Shown here in pieces: positions 43,607 through 56,012 of a DNA stretch of 64,000 nucleotides. Under the pieces are notes generated by a model, which saw nothing but the letters and a program-made list of their open reading frames with translations, did no database searches and was not told the DNA's origin. This DNA comes from Diphasiastrum complanatum (Eukaryota; Streptophyta; Lycopodiopsida; Lycopodiales; Lycopodiaceae). Position numbers and translations under genes: made by a program. The first letter of the stretch is position 1, and the number at the start of each line of letters is the position of its first letter. The stretch lies in contig CM055113.1 of NCBI GenBank assembly GCA_029204225.1, positions 7,097,852-7,161,851 of the forward strand, given 5' to 3'.

Positions 43607-44760
43607 TCACGGTTGGTGCCTTGGTATCTTTGTCAGGTTCAACATGTTGAAGAACTTCTGATGCTTGATCTTGGGAAGTGCGTTGGTGAAGATGTCTGCA
43701 ACCATTTCTGTTGTGGAACAGTATTGAAGGATCACTTGCCCTGAGAAAACTTTCTCCCAAATGAAATGATACTGGATTTCTATGTGATTGGATTTGCCAT
43801 GAAATCTGGGATTCAGTGATAGTGAAATATAGCTCATGTTGTCACACAGAATGGTGGTAGCATTAAACTGAGTGTGATGTAAGTCATGAAGTAATAAACT
43901 GATCCATACATCTTCTTTTGAAGCTTGACATGTTGCAATGTACTCTGCCTCGGTCAAAGAAAGCGCAACTGATTTGCTTCCTTGAGTCCCACGAAATCGG
44001 TCCCCTTGCCAAATAGAAGCAGATTCCGGAGGTAGATTTTCTGGTAGAGACTGTTCCTCCCCAATTTGAGTCGGAATAGCCTCGTAGGATGAGTGGGTTG
44101 ATAGCATTTCCATCATAACATAAGATGTGATCTAAACTTCCCTGAATATATCTCATCACTCTCTTCAATGCTTTCCAATGAGAGATCCTAGGATTAGACA
44201 TGAATTGACTTAACGTGCTAACAGTGTATGCTAAATCTGGTCTTGTACATAGCATTGCATACATTAGAGATCCGATTAGTGAATGATAAGGGTACTTTGC
44301 TAAGTCGAGTACTTCACTATCAATCTTAACACAAGAAGGCTTAGTCAATACTATACTCAGATCCATTGGAGTATCAATGCGTTTGCAATCAGACATATGA
44401 AATTTATTCTAAAATGCCTTTTAGATATGCATGCTGGTTAAGATAGATCTTCTTCTGAAGCCTATCTCTAGTAATGTGAATTCCTAGCAAAGAACGAACA
44501 GCTCCTAAATCAGTCATGTCAAATTCCTTTGACAGATCACTCTTCGTAGGATGAAATAACATAGCATCGTTTATCGATGGTTGTTTGAAATGATAGTATG
44601 TATGTTCTTGAAATATTACGCAAATACTACATTGGTGGATGGATCATAAACTTTATAAGCTTAATGCTCATCAGGATAGCCAATGAAAACACATTTATTT
44701 GTCCTATGATCTAGCCTCTTCCTAAGTCCCCAACTAAGGATCCTATTCTAAGCATGCCAA
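43607..44760 (-). pseudogene. Ty1/copia RT C-terminus and RNase H
   Basis: From 44760 down on the minus strand: HRTNKCVFIGYPDEH (end of integrase), AYKVYDPSTNVVFA, then a deletion and LSKEFDMTDLGAVRSLLGIH, ITRDRLQKKIYLNQHAYLK (RT thumb), a frameshift at about 44400, CKRIDTPMDLSI, SLIGSLMYAMLCTRPDLAYT, then RNase H: GYSDSNWGG (first Asp), ALSLTEAEYIATCQASKE (catalytic Glu), [20 protein letters not shown] (second Asp), [13 protein letters not shown] and ADIFTNALPK, ending RHQP-stop at 43607. Two frameshifts near 44100. The YxDD part of RT is missing. Same family as 13598-13990 and 18038-18087. Confidence 0.93.
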
Positions 44761-45219
44761 TAACAAGCGACACAAAGGAAACGGATGGTGTGGACAAACC
44801 AACCCAACCAATCCTAGATCGAACGGATCTAGCCCCTTGGCTATGGATCAATCACAATCATGGAAAGAGGAATCACACTAGCAGCATGTAGCAATTAATC
44901 ACAGAATCAAGCATACACTAGTGAGAGCCCAATAGGTATACTTATACCCTACAAGGCCCATGCACCACTAGTAGTGCACTGTGACACCTCACTGGACACC
45001 TCTATAGCCTATCTAGGCCACGTCATCTAGTTTCCTAATGACTCACTGATAGACCCATACCAACTCCACCACCATGTGTTTAGGCCTACAACCACTAATT
45101 ATGACCATGTACACATAAGGGCTCCAATTCCCTTATAGTCACAATTAACTTACGGGTTGTTGGTCTACTGATATCTAGCGTGGACACGCTACCCGAGACC
45201 AGTCATGGGCATGACACAA
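44761..45219. other. No recognisable gene
   Basis: Low-information sequence between the copia pol and the foldback. No frame or motif. Confidence 0.45.
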
Positions 45220-45224
45220 CCTAC

Positions 45225-46012
<788 letters not shown>

Positions 46013-46013
46013 T

Positions 46014-46031
46014 TGGCGCCATTGTCGGGGA
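46014..46031 (+). promoter_or_regulatory. tRNA-Asp type PBS
   Basis: TGGCGCCATTGTCGGGGA, two changes from the tRNA-Asp complement. The best preserved gypsy PBS in the window. Confidence 0.93.
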
Positions 46032-46240
46032 GTGCCACACACTCGTCTCATTGCATAGCACCCCTTCTTTTTCCTTCTCTTCTTCTCTCTCACTTTCTCC
46101 ACAAAAAAATCAGATTTTGGGAGTTAGATTAGTGTGGTTTAGTGTTAGATTTGTTGTTGTTTTTGAGATTTTGCCGTTTTTTGTGATTTTTTTTTGCTTG
46201 TACGAAAAAATAAAAAACTAAAAATTGGAAAAGAACCTGA

Positions 46241-47060
46241 GCCTCGCTGGTGAACTTTCTCTATCTTTCAGATAGCGTACTCCCACGATTGCGAGGGTTT
46301 TTCCTAAAAACTCTAAAAATCGAAAAAAAACAAAAAAAAAAAAAAAAAACCTACCTCGCTGGTGAGCTTTCTCTATCTTTTAGATGGTGACAACTGCGAC
46401 GGTTCTATTCCTTAAAAACTCTAAAAAATAGAAAAAGAACCTAAGCCTCGCTGGTGAGCTTTCTCTATCTTTCGGATAGCATCCTCCCACGACTACGACG
46501 GTTCTATACCCTAAAAATGCTAAAAATTGAAAAAAAAAAAATTTAAGCCTCGCTAATGAGCTTTCTCTATCTTTCACATAGTGTCCTCCCACAACTGCGA
46601 CGGTTCTGTTTCCTTAGAAAAAAAAAGAAAATATCGCAGTCATGAGAGGATGCTATCTGAAAGATAGAGCAAGCTCACCAGCGAGGCTCAAGTTTTTTTT
46701 TTTTTTTTAAGTTTCTAGGGAATAGAACCGTCGCAGTCGTGGGAGGACGCTATCTGAAAGATAGAGAAAGATCACAAGTGAGGCTTAGGTTCTTTTCCAT
46801 TTGTTAGAGTTTTTAAGGAATAGAAAAGTCGTAGTCGTGGGAGGACACTATCTGAAAGATAGAGAACACTATCTGAAAGTCGTAGTCGTGGGAGGACACT
46901 ATCTGAAAGATAGAGAAAGCTCACCAATGAGGCTTAGGTTTTTTTTTTCCGATTTTTAGAGTCTTTAGGGTATAGAACCACCGCAATCATGGGAGGACGC
47001 TATCTGAAAGATAGAGAAAGCTAACCAACGAGGCTTAGGTTCTTTTCCAGTTTTTAGTTT
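46241..47060. repeat. Head-to-head array of hairpin modules
   Basis: A module of about 100 bp starts GCCTCGCTGGTGAGCTTTCT, continues with CTATCTTTCAGATAG (itself a 6-bp stem with TTC loop), then CGTCCTCCCACGACTGCGAC, then GGTTCTAT and an A-rich spacer. Plus-oriented copies start at about 46241, 46353, 46445 and 46547. After about 46620 the copies are in reverse orientation, ending at about 46687, 46785, 46935 and 47034, with a partial extra duplicate at 46826-46880. The two halves can pair over about 400 bp. The array is in the leader just downstream of the PBS. Confidence 0.9.
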
Positions 47061-47164
47061 TTAGTTTTTGTACCACCTCGCCTTACTTTGTGAGTCTTAC
47101 TTTGTACAGATTAGATTCTTTCTTTTTCAGCTTGACTTTGTGACTTGGGCCTCAACATTATTTA

Positions 47165-47332
47165 TTCACACCTAGGGCCCAAGTCTCTATGAAACAACTT
47201 AAAACAACTAGCAATGTGCTCATTGGGTTGGGCTTATACACATAGGAAGCCGGTGCCCTTGCACTTATTATTCTAGTTGTACATTGTACTAGTGCGTCGG
47301 GGCCCACTAGGTAAGGCTTGGCCAACAGTAGG
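47165..47332 (-). mobile_element. LTR terminus, inverted relative to 45225
   Basis: Reverse complement of 45225-45400 with changes: TGTTGGCCAAG(C/T)CTTACCTAG, then TGTACAA, CAATGAGCACATTGCTA, and GTTTCATAGAGACTTGGGCC. The identity extends about 8 bases past the LTR ends: CAACCTAC before 45225 and GTAGGTTG after 47332. The TATA, R and U5 parts and the PBS are missing from this arm. Confidence 0.85.
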
Positions 47333-47340
47333 TTGAGTAG

Positions 47341-48480
47341 TGGGACCCACTTATTTATTTATGTACAAGAAATACCCACAATAATTATGGCTAAACTGTT
47401 CATACCACGAGTACGTTCTACTGTCAAGCTGCCTCTAACATACACATGACAAGTGCGTTCTTACAACTAACAGGTATACAGCAACAATAAATGAACTCGA
47501 CGTAATTTGGTCTGACTCAGAACCATTCACAAAATATGATGAAACTAATTCAATTCAACACTTTCAATACATATAATACTTTGATAGAGTGTAATGAATC
47601 CAGAAAATCAGATGCTTGGTTTACAATAAGACTTGTGCAAAAGAGCACAACAATCCTCGATTTACTTCCATTATAATGGCCAACCATTTATTACATAAAC
47701 TTGCAATGCTAAACAACAGTCAGAGCCCACATCAACGTTGCTCCAAAGGTCTTACGCAAGGAAACTCTTCTTCCGGCCTGCAAACCGACGTAAACTCTCT
47801 AATACTGATTAAATCGTGCTTGGCTCTCACCCTTACTCACGCTTGAACACACTTATGTCTTGTCTACACTCCTCTATCTGTCTTCACCCTCTTTCCATAT
47901 ATCTCCATTCATATACCGCTTCTTTCTATATATCTCTGCATCCATAGTGACAGTCTTCCTCTCTCCGTTTGGGACCACCAGCGCTTCCATCCCGCAATCA
48001 CTGCCTTTCGGTATGTTAGCCACCATTTACAGACCGCTATTGTTTCCTTTCAGTTCGTCCACCGCTTACAAACTGTGTTTGATACCTCTCGGTTTGTTCT
48101 GTCCACCACTTACAGTCGACCACATTTGCTACTTGGCGGTTGCTTTCTTTCTTCTCAACTTTTCGCATACAGACCTCAACTATTGCCTTTTGGTCCGTTA
48201 TGCACTACTTTTGCATATAGACCGTAATCACTACCTTTTGGTTCACTCAGATACTTGATCTCACAAATCCAAAATCCAAATCTCCATGACACGATAGAAT
48301 TTCTGTCCGCCACCATCCTTGTAAGCTCACATCGCCTCCTCCGCATGTCCAAACAAGTCATAGTCATGATAACCATGATGGAAGGACAGGACACATAGAC
48401 TCACCTTCGGCCAGCTGGAATTCTCAGGTGCTGGGTTGTTGGACTGTCTTAACAGGCCTCCAGCAATAACTTCACCAACT
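47341..48480. other. Unassigned; degenerate short repeats at 47985-48250
   Basis: At 47985-48250 about five diverged units of 40-55 bp recur, with (A)CCGC/ACAT(T)TGC(T/C)..CTTT(C/T)GGT and CCACC.(C/T)TTACA words. The plus-strand frame through them (47860-48258) is Ser/Phe/Leu-rich without known domain. Confidence 0.4.
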
Positions 48481-50330
48481 ACTCAATGAACAAACTACTG
48501 AGCAGTCTCACGGCCAACTGATGGTAGAGGAAATGCTGCAGGCCTTGACCGATTAGGTCGCGTAGCTAGAAAGAGAGAAAGAAAAAGAGAGAGCTGAAAG
48601 TCAGCAACAACTACAGGACAAGCTCAAAAAAGCGAAACAGACAACTCATCACCACAATCATCTCATGTCCAACCTTCGAATCAAACTTGTGTAGGAGAAA
48701 ACAGCCCAACAAACTTACCAATCCAACCACCAGCACTTAGTGCTAAAATCAACGACGCTGGAGCAAGAGTGTGAATCTCTCAAGGTCAATGAGAGATCGC
48801 TCAAGGATTACATATGCACCTTGGAGACACATGCACTTTCACCATTCATCCATGCACTGTTGACAAACTTCTTGATCTTGTGGTAGTGCACAAGCACTAC
48901 TACCATAAGTTATTTTCAGTACGAGTCGGCCCTCTTTGTCAAACAATATCCAGATATCAAGACAAGAGGCAGCTACAAGTTACCGGGAATGCTCGAGGAG
49001 CTCCTAAAGAAAAAATTGACCGATATCCTATCACTTTTGCATCCTCAACCAGGATGTAGGAAGGCAGTACTTGTGCGCAGCCCCGAGCTCATAAAGGAAT
49101 ACCTCATGGCTTCGGCAGCAATGAGGGCAAACCCAGTGTACCATCTCATGCCCCGTAGAAGATCCTAGATGGCTTTGAAGACTCCCAGCATCGAAGCCTA
49201 TAGTTGGCCAATAATAAAGTCTGAACATGGTTGGAAAACAGCGGTCAACTTCAACAAGACCCTCAATCGGTTCATGACCGACGTAGCTAATTCTCCACAT
49301 CCCATCATTCTAGAAGCCTACTATAACGTGGAGATGCTTCTGACAGCCGCCTTCCTAGAGGGTTAGATGCATTTTAAGTAAGGTGCCCAATGACATTCGA
49401 ATATCTCCTCACAATAGATCTACCAAGACAGTTGTATGGTCCTTTTTTTATCTCCTTGCTCTGGAAAGGGATCTCTATATCAGAATGCTCTTGTGCATTC
49501 TGTCCAATCTCACGAATGAATTGCAGCAATCTCGGATTCATTAGGGAATGGGAGGATGCGTGAGACCGTTGATCGTTATCGTGCATATTTCCCAGAAAAT
49601 CTGTCGTATATCATCTTTCCAACCTCACTATATTAACAAACAATGTGGCAGATAGGCGATGGCAGGTCCGGTATAGGGGGATTTGATCCTCGATTGTTGG
49701 CATCTTGAAGGCTTTATTGAGGTTAAAACGGTACTCGCCAAAGCACATGTCCCACTTGGTATCCATGGACCAAGCAATACTCGAACTGCCCCAAACCCTG
49801 CCAATCCCATGCCAAAAAAAGGAGCTTAAGAATCATAACCCGTCTTGTATCATCCCAAAAATTTGTGATTCTATAGTGAAGATCGGTTATGATACCTGGA
49901 TTATGAAACCAATCAACCAATGAGCCATGGTCGCCAGCTTTGCCACAACCAACTACTCTGATGAGAAATCAGAGGACGAACGTCATTGGAGGAGGATTGT
50001 CATACATGATGATTCACAAACTGATGTAGTAAATTAGACTTAGCCATACTAGATTGTTTGCAGTTTGACGTTACATCCACTAAACAATCACCCAAGCAAA
50101 GGTCAGCCATAAACACCTTTATTAATGAAGACGATTTTTCATTGAGAAGACGTGAGAACCACACTAAGAAATGTAGCAAAGGCCGTCAAGATTCCATATC
50201 TCTCTTTATGATGAGGCTAGAGGCTATACCCCAAGAACCACTACAAGGAATCTACAATAAAACCGCAATTCAAGCTCTTTAAGTGTTTACCCTAGAGGAA
50301 GGTCGAGAATCCCCAATCAGCTTCTCCCCT
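48481..50330 (+). pseudogene. Decayed coding region with coiled coil, unknown family
   Basis: Protein-like pieces in shifting plus-strand frames: EREKEKERAESQQQLQDKLK and QSNHQHLVLKSTTLEQECES, LKVNERSLKDYICTLE (coiled coil, 48560-48830); then LEELLKKKLTDILSLLHPQP and KAVLVRSPELIKEYLMASAA (about 48990-49130); then EAYSWPIIKSEHGWKTAVNF and RFMTDVANSPHPIILEAYYN (about 49190-49360); then DTWIMKPINQ and a Ser/Glu/Asp-rich piece (about 49890-50035). Separated by TAG/TGA stops. I do not recognise the family. The coiled coil followed by a helical region could suit the N-terminal ORF of a retroelement, but no protease, RT or integrase motif is seen. Confidence 0.4.
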
Positions 50331-50349
50331 GAGCCATAGGATAGGATAC

Positions 50350-50640
50350 AGATGTAGAGAGAAAGAAATAGTAATGAATACTCACAAAGAGAATGGTAGG
50401 AGGGTGAGTTCCTACAAGCATATATGGACACAAGCCTCATTTGTGAATGTGCCCAGGAATATCCTTAATGTTCTTTTCATTATTATTGATACTTTACATG
50501 TGCATATAGCAGTCCTAACCCATGCACTAGTTCCATATGTCCTATTTAGAGCATCTGGGTCCTCAGAAGGTTATTAATTACAGTAGAGGCCTAGTCCGGA
50601 ATGACGTGGCATGATTAATAAACTCATACACCAAGTCTAG
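50350..50640 (-). mobile_element. Diverged LTR of the 21813-28818 family
   Basis: Order of words matches the 488-bp LTR: GAATGG..AGGG(T)GAGTT, ACCATGCA.., ATATGTCCTATTTAGAGC..CTGGG, TTATTAATTAC, AGGCC(T)AG(T)CC.GAATGACG(T)GGC. Highly diverged and without readable ends. Confidence 0.5.
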
Positions 50641-53220
50641 GATATTTTATTTCAGACGTACTCTAAGAGATAAATTTTTTAGTTGGATTTAACTCTTTTC
50701 CAACTAGTCACGTCACATACATGCAAAATCAATTTACATAAACCTCTGGGTGAATTATCATTTTACATTGGAAATCAATGTTCAAAATCAAAGAAACAAA
50801 CAATTATAGTCCAAAACCATCCATAATTTCTTATAGACTTGTCATAAATGCTTCTTGGTACAAATACTCTTAGAATCCAAAAACTAAGATATAACGGTTC
50901 ATTCTAGCAGAATTTCCAAGAGAACCATCAAGATAAAAATGACTTTAACTCGACTTTGAGTATCCCAAATACTCTCTTTGAGTTGAGTGCTCTATTCCTA
51001 GCATCTCATGCAAGAAAAAAGGAACCATTCAATCTTGATAAATTTGTCTTTCTCCCAATTAAAGATTTAGGCTAAATATTGAACACAAGCATCTATAGAC
51101 TACAATCTGTAGTAGAGTTTCATTCACTAAGGTAAGCAATTTCTCATAAGTAAAATAAATCACTTTATGAAAATGCATGTGAGACACGTACGTCCTCAAT
51201 TAAGTATTGGAGTAAAGGAATTTAGATTTCCAACAAAGTAACCTAAATTTTTGACTCATTCAATAGATCACAAATTACTCACCATATATAAAAATCATCA
51301 CATTTCCTTATAGATTTCTGATAACAATTATTGTATTTATTTATTATTTGTCAATCATAAATATTTAGAATCTTACGATTCGTCAATCATAATTTGCAGA
51401 TTCCAGAACCACACTTAATTGTTAAAAGATATTGGAGTATATGTTCAACATACAACTAAGGAAATACAAGAATCATTCTATAATTTTTTTTCCCAAGGAA
51501 AATTACTGGATTTTCAGAATAATTATTCCAGCCAACAAAATATGAGTTATCCAACTATGTGATCAAATGGATAATTAAATATAGAAGACATACCAAAATC
51601 ATTTTAACACCTATCTTTAACAACATAAACTTTATACAATCACCTAGAACAAAATCTAGAGATTACAAAGTTTTGGGGAATTCCAACTGAATTCAGACTC
51701 TTGGTATTTGTTAAACTTTGTCATCCAATACAAGCTCACTAGGATACAGTCAATAACTTAAAGTCTATTTTCCATTCGAGAAATATTCTATACCAAGAAT
51801 TTTATATATTCTATGCACATAACTTTTATTGATAAATTCCAATGACTAACAAAGCATGTGTCTTATAAGCAATATAGATTAAAACAAAACAGTTTTTGAT
51901 GAATTCTCTTCACACTGCTTATACCGAAATATTTCACCATGATCCAATACATAAACAAACTCTCTAATCTGTTAGATTCTTCTCAAAATTTGCATATGTT
52001 ACTCACATAACTCATTGAGAATCTTGCAACTCAACTACAAAAGAACTCTATTCCTCATGAGTAAATAACATATCTAGAAATTTTTGAAGTGAATAATTCC
52101 ACATCCATAAGTTTTCCAACCATCAAATTTTTACTAACAAAATTTCTTCAATCAACCTACATCAGATCTTAGTATTCATACCAAGATTAGGTTAATCTAT
52201 ACATACATTTTTGGACACAAGGTTAAGATTAGAGCTTTATTACAACCTAGTCCAATCCATAACAAAAAGATACTTGGTGATTTAACAATCAGTGGAACCT
52301 AAGTTTAATCTTTAGCTCTACTATCCATAATCATGAATAACTCACAACTCAATACCCCCAAAACTTCTCTAGTTCCATATTATTCACAACAATCCCTAGA
52401 GAGTTCCTCTATTTCACTAGGATAGTTCAACCTTTGCACAATCATTAAATTTTTCAAAAGAAATCTATGCAACCGATTGATCCATTGAGAGTCTTATTCC
52501 CATCTCTTCAGCTCTCCCTTTTGAAAGAAATTCCATAATTTTCATTTTTTTTTAAAAAGCCCCTTGGAGACAAATGTATAAATTATTAAAGATAATAGAA
52601 AAGTTAGTAATGAGTATCCAACACCATTACATACTGGACTTTCTCCCAAATCATAAAGTATCTAATTTTGAGTGATAGAAATGTTACATCTCAATAATCC
52701 ACTATCAAATAGAGATAGTCATTTGGGTCTAGGGAGTCTAAATTCCATGAATTCAATCATTCCTTCACTGAATCAGATACCATTGAAAACATCAATAGAT
52801 TTCGAGCCACATTCATAACCCTAAGGAAGTATAACTTCATATAACAAAAATCAGTCCTTCAAAACATGATTCCAATCTGGAAGGAGTTATGTGAATCTCA
52901 ATCCAATTGTCTCGTATTTAAGAAATTTCTAAAAAGTATGAGTTCTAATAAAAGAGAAATAGATTTAAGGGTTTTAGATTTTATAAATAATGAGATACCA
53001 TTTGGAATCTGGATCTATATCTCATTATTTTCCAAAATACCCTCAGCAAATAACCAATGGATTTATTTGTTAGTATTACCATTATAGTAATCACTAATCG
53101 TTGGTGTACAGATCACTCTCGCACAAGAAATTCCCTTTGGAATCAATGATGTCCCATACCACCAGCTTGCCCTCCAAGAATTCTCTGCTTCCATATTTGT
53201 TTACCAAAAAGTCAAAAAGA
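50641..53220 (-). pseudogene. Decayed gypsy interior, second copy
   Basis: Collinear with 22745-25350 of the 7-kb element at moderate identity, for example CATAAATGCTTCTTGGTACA, AATTCCAACTGAATTCAG and TGCATATGTTACTCACATAA. No domain can be read. Confidence 0.65.
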
Positions 53221-53556
53221 CTAACTAGCTATCATGTATCCAAATATAGGATACGATTCACAACCAATTCCAGGAGATACTTCTAGCCATTGAATTCTCT
53301 CATGCTCCTTAAGCATTTCTATGTAGATGAACACATCATCTAAGAATACCACTATGCATTGACCCAAGTATGGACGAAATATATCGTTTAAAGACTGTTG
53401 AAATATGACAATTGTATTCATTAAACCAAAAGGAACATTAAGAATCTCAACGTAACCGAAGAAATATTGTAATAGATATCCGATATCCATTTCATAATCG
53501 GTAAGAAATAATTCATTCCTTCCAAAAGTTATAAGTACTCTTGGTTGTTCAATCAT
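53221..53556 (-). pseudogene. Ty3/gypsy reverse transcriptase core
   Basis: Minus-strand frame: ELFLTDYEMDIGYLLQYFFG, NVPFGLMNTIVIFQQSLNDI, FRPYLGQCIVVFLDDVFIYI and EMLKEHERIQWL. PFGLMNxxxxFQ and VVFLDDVFIY (the catalytic Y/F-x-D-D, here FLDD) are diagnostic of the palm of gypsy RT, which copies element RNA into DNA. Open for 111 codons without a stop. Residues before it and the thumb after it decay into stops. It proves that this family is Ty3/gypsy, and by alignment that the 7-kb nested element is too. Confidence 0.92.
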
Positions 53557-54199
53557 TATAAAGGACCACTCTATAATGTCTCAAAAAGAATCCAAATTAC
53601 TAGACTCCTATATGGAATACATTTCAACTGCATTTTGTTTGTAACTTCCAAGGATTTAAACCAAATCCAATTGCAACACAAAAATGGTTCCATAATTGGA
53701 TTATTATCTGATTGTCATCCACCTCTTCCCTTAGAATCTTCGATTTCTCAAATTTCAAATGAATGTTGGGGAAAAGAACCAATCTCTAGAGAGTTTAAAA
53801 ATAATTCCTAAGCCAAACTTCCCATTGTAATTTCCAGAATTCAAAGTAGATTAATATAATTGGTCCACTTGGTCAACCAATCATCTACTCTCTCAAGATT
53901 CACCTACTTCCTCACTTCTCGAATGTGGTTCAATCTAAAAGCCCCAGATTTGGTAACGAAAAGGCCTATATTTGAATCAGTAGAAATTTTTACTACTGGT
54001 CAATCAGACTCTTTCAATTGTTCACTAGTTAACTACCACACTCAACTACTCAAAAATCTACACATAGATCAGTATGAAAACCATTCCAATAAGACTTATG
54101 TTATTCTTGGTCTTTATTGATTACATAACACCAGAAATTGCTCTATTTAGTTGACAGATCCCAAAATATTCAACCAAAAGTGAAAAGTATTGTGACCTT
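53557..54199 (-). pseudogene. Decayed gypsy protease/gag side, cut by a copia insertion
   Basis: Aligns loosely with 25870-26460 of the first copy and stops at 54199, where a copia LTR begins (target ACCTT). Confidence 0.5.
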
Positions 54200-54900
54200 T
54201 GTGAAGAATTGCCAAAAATTGGCAAATCTAGCTTGATCAAAAACCATGTAGAATAGTGTAAATTGTGTACACAAGTGGGTCCCACACATGTGAGGCCATG
54301 ATGCCACATGGGAAGCCCATCCTAATGTAGGTTAGGTCAAGTCAAGAGAGTTGATCATGTCTATTTGGTGGTCATCCCTACTTTATAGGACCTACACCTA
54401 AGTTTAAGGTGAAAATTTGACCAACTAGCTACCTACCAAGCATAGCTCTAGGAAATAGACTAGGGTTTCATTTTAGGTCAAGGAGAGTGAGTTAACTTCC
54501 TTATTACATGCTGGAAATCCACCTAACTTCAAGAAGGAAGTCGAATTTGCTATGTATTCCCTCTCTCCATAGTGAGAAGATAGAAAATTTTTGGAGCTCA
54601 TTGGCAATCTCAAGCTAGTTCACTATGTACATTGAGTTTTTGTGATCCAAATGAAACCAAATCAATTTCTACTTGTTTCTCAGGTTGAAGGCTGTACTAC
54701 AGTCTTTAGTACACATGTGTGGGCTTGGATTTCAATGTTTATCAATGCTTTTGATTGTTAATGCTTGTTGTTTGTCAAATTGCCAATCTAGATCAACTTT
54801 TTTGTGTCTAGTTTTTTGATAGATTGTTAAGCAAGCATCCAATCACTCTTGTGGATCTTTTGTAGATCCATTTATGGTCCTAAACTACAGTAATTTCACA
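54200..54900 (+). mobile_element. Copia 5' LTR (TGTGAA...TTCACA family)
   Basis: Begins TGTGAAGAATT and ends AGTAATTTCACA, directly followed by the PBS. 701 bp. Includes ACACATGTG words near 54285 and 54705. Inserted into the gypsy copy. Confidence 0.85.
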
Positions 54901-54912
54901 TGGTATCAGAGC
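54901..54912 (+). promoter_or_regulatory. Initiator-Met tRNA PBS
   Basis: Exact TGGTATCAGAGC after the LTR. Confidence 0.95.
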
Positions 54913-55629
54913 CAAGTACAAGAGCATAAGCCATTGATCTAATGCAAATCCATTTTTAGCAAGTTTTGGTGCTAAAAACTAGTATTGAGAGGGCAAGCTA
55001 GAATCTTGATTTTGGTGAGGAGATTTGATCCCAAACTTGGTAGGGGTCCAAATCCGTACTGTCCACATGTGTGGGCACCTCTGAACCTGCATTTAATGCA
55101 TGGTATTCATTTGATCCAAAAAAATTCAATTTGTGAGCTATTGGTGTAATTTTTGGTGGAGATCCTAGGATAATCTACCAAGATCATTTGCCATTGATTA
55201 GATTTGAATTTGTTTCATGGAATCTAATTAATCTAGGCTGAGTTCAAGTCCTATTAAGGTTAAAAACAGGTCTTGAAAGTACACCAAGAAGGAAGAAAGA
55301 GATTAAGTCATTTTTTTTGTCCAAAAATAGCCAAATTTGGCAAGATTTGATTGTAAGTAGATTTCACATCATCTTATCTTCATTCCAACTTTGTGAGGGA
55401 GTGCTATAACTGAGATTATAAGTCCATTTGTTGGATTAGAAATCTAATTTGAGTGAAAAACTACAAGAGAGAGACCTTAGTGAGTTTCTAGAGACAATCA
55501 AATCCATTTCTTGGCAAGATTTGTTTGAAAGTAGTTTTCACTTCATCTTATCTTCATTCCAGCTTTGTGAGGGAGTGATAGAACTGTGATTATAAGTCCA
55601 TTTGTTGGATTAGAAATCAAATTTGAGTG
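54913..55629 (+). other. Copia leader with tandem duplication
   Basis: Leader sequence without frames. A unit of about 117 bp occurs twice, 55339-55455 and 55514-55629: GGCAAGATTTG, then CATCTTATCTTCATTCCA, TTTGTGAGGGAGTG, TATAAGTCCATTTGTTGGA, TTTGAGTG. The element is cut at 55629 by LTR sequence of the GC-rich family before gag is reached. Confidence 0.75.
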
Positions 55630-55899
55630 GGGCTTTCCGCTATGCCAATTGGTCAGTTTGGCGACCACTATGTCTTGGGTTTCATGTGTGGCTTGTCTTT
55701 GCCTTTGGTTACCTTTTGGGGACGGATTCTGAGTTGGCTTTCGGGTTGGTTGGGATTCCAGTTTTCTTAAGTCTGAATGGTTAAGCTTGTTACGTTTCTA
55801 AGTTCGCTTTTACGTAAGTGCATGATGGATGAATGTTAAACTTAAGCGCGTGTTGGGGAAACCGCTCAAGTCCCAGCGCCCCTTTGAGGCGCCGGCGCA
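55630..55899 (+). mobile_element. 3' end of a GC-rich LTR
   Basis: Matches the reverse complement of 58618-58880, the end of the solo LTR: GGGGCTTTCCGCTATGCC, TGGGTTTCATGTGTGGC, TTGGGGACGGATTCTGAG, ...GAGGCGCCGGCGCAACA at 55899. Cut on the left. Confidence 0.85.
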
Positions 55900-56012
55900 A
55901 CAGTCACACACTTGAAAAGTAACCTTCTCAGATTTATCAATAAAGTGTTATTTTTCTCAAACTAACTCTGATTACCTTCTAGGTTTCAGTGTTTGGTAAA
56001 AGCACCAGGGCA
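55900..56012 (+). repeat. Out-of-place internal LTR segment
   Basis: TCACACACTTGAAAAGTAAC, then TCAATAAAGTG and GGTTTCAGTGTTTGGTAAAA, ending GCACCAG. The same segment is inside the LTRs at 57575-57672 and 59725-59840. Here it follows directly on the LTR end instead of a PBS. Confidence 0.75.

Noticed and set aside
46014-46031. tRNA-like sequence
   Set aside because: Only the complement of a tRNA 3' end (a primer binding site); no cloverleaf around it. No tRNA gene was found in the window.
46241-47060. Regularly spaced repeats that could suggest a CRISPR array
   Set aside because: The spacers are A-rich repeats, the modules switch orientation at the axis, and the context is a plant LTR leader.
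47860-48258. 132-codon frame
   Set aside because: Follows degenerate 40-55 bp repeats and is Ser/Phe/Leu-rich; probably not coding.
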